Positions 63,538 to 64,000 of a stretch of 64,000 nucleotides of DNA are shown here, piece by piece. Position 1 is the stretch's first letter. Each line of letters opens with the position of its first letter. The DNA is from Janthinobacterium sp. 344 (lineage in GTDB: Bacteria > Pseudomonadota > Gammaproteobacteria > Burkholderiales > Burkholderiaceae_D), in NCBI RefSeq assembly GCF_900112025.1, contig NZ_FOKL01000003.1:496001-560000 (forward strand), written 5' to 3'. The position numbers and the translations under genes were made by a program. Below the pieces are notes generated by a model. It did not search any database. It saw only the letters and a list, made by a program, of their open reading frames with translations, and had not been told where the DNA came from.

Positions 63538-64000
63538 TTATAAACGCACTTCGATCAGCGAGGGGCCAGGCTCGCGCGCCAGGTCCAGCATGGCCTGGTG
63601 GAAGCCTTCGGCCGTGTCGACGGCGACGCTGGGCACGCCCATGCTTTTCGCCATGGCCTGCCAGTCGATGCGCGGACGGTCGATGTCGATCATGGCCAGC
63701 GCCTGCGGCCCCGGCGCGCCGGCGCCCATGTTGGCGTATTCGGCCTTCAGGATGGCGTAGCTGTTGTTGGCGAAGATGATGGTGGTGATGTCCAGGCCTT
63801 CGCGCGCCTGCGTCCACAGCGACTGGATGGTGTACATGGCGCTGCCGTCGCCCACCATGCAGAACACGCGGCGTTCGGGACAGGCCAGCGCGGCGCCCGT
63901 CGCCACCGGCGTGCCGTAGCCGATCGAGCCGCCCATGTTGTTGATCAGGTCGTGCGGCGCGGCGCCCACCGTCAGGCCCATGGTTTCGCGCCCCGTGGTC
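63538..64000 (-). CDS. TPP-dependent enzyme (acetolactate synthase-like), C-terminal part
   Basis: The last 153 codons of a gene entering from beyond the right edge. The TPP-binding motif is complete: GDGSAMYTIQSLWTQAREGLDITTIIFANNSYAIL (GDG...NN). The family includes acetolactate synthase, benzoylformate decarboxylase and oxalyl-CoA decarboxylase. The ending (GPSLIEVRL) is normal. With the decarboxylase-like gene it would cleave or decarboxylate a 2-oxo acid. Which one cannot be told from this part. Confidence 0.88.
   Translation of the reverse strand, partial: TTGRETMGLTVGAAPHDLINNMGGSIGYGTPVATGAALACPERRVFCMVGDGSAMYTIQSLWTQAREGLDITTIIFANNSYAILKAEYANMGAGAPGPQALAMIDIDRPRIDWQAMAKSMGVPSVAVDTAEGFHQAMLDLAREPGPSLIEVRL

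Overview
The window is high-GC DNA with dense genes and long antisense shadow frames. The gene content fits a betaproteobacterium of the Oxalobacteraceae (Janthinobacterium/Massilia-like): a gentisate-type aromatic operon with its own porin, monomeric NADP isocitrate dehydrogenase, FeS-type photolyase, FolE2 and a chromosomal class D beta-lactamase. The genus is inference. I recognised no rRNA, tRNA, CRISPR array, phage or intact insertion sequence.

Layout. 0.1-9.6 kb: a HpaR/MarR regulator, a DUF885 protein ending on a perfect 40-bp palindrome, a LacI regulator divergent from a PhyH dioxygenase plus Gfo/Idh/MocA pair, then a GH3 lipoprotein divergent from an AraC regulator. 9.6-16.9 kb: a complete 3-hydroxybenzoate-to-gentisate route (monooxygenase, gentisate dioxygenase, fumarylpyruvate hydrolase, MFS importer, maleylpyruvate isomerase, porin) with a divergent LysR regulator. 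16.9-33.3 kb: housekeeping and stress genes, including a deletion scar that fused the tails of a divergent hxlR/azoR pair, an FeS photolyase, a bifunctional PBP, an OXA beta-lactamase, folE2 behind two Zur-like dyads, an apparently leaderless autoregulated ArsR gene, alkB, and a GntR-SDR-racemase operon.

33.3-36.9 kb: an accessory cassette (methyltransferase, BioF2-like acyltransferase, berberine-bridge-like FAD oxidase) behind an AT-rich leader. That leader holds two tiny ORFs chained to the methyltransferase start by stop/start overlaps. 37-48 kb: aromatic amino acid permease, an orphan 542-aa protein, a PAS-GAF-GGDEF cyclase, a small copper-type pair (Cys-rich protein and DUF411), isocitrate dehydrogenase, a membrane-anchored hydrolase and a YddG exporter.

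48.2-64 kb: eleven consecutive minus-strand genes, several overlapping or abutting, entering from beyond the right edge. They encode a TPP enzyme, a 4,5-dihydroxyphthalate decarboxylase-like protein, a trans-envelope set (DUF1302 outer-membrane protein, LolA-like DUF1329, YCF48 propeller, COG1033 RND transporter), a TolB-like propeller, an MFS transporter, a chemoreceptor, a lactonase and an aldehyde dehydrogenase. My best reading is one sense-transport-degrade operon for an unknown, probably poorly soluble organic acid, ester or lactone. It is the strongest candidate here for an undescribed system.
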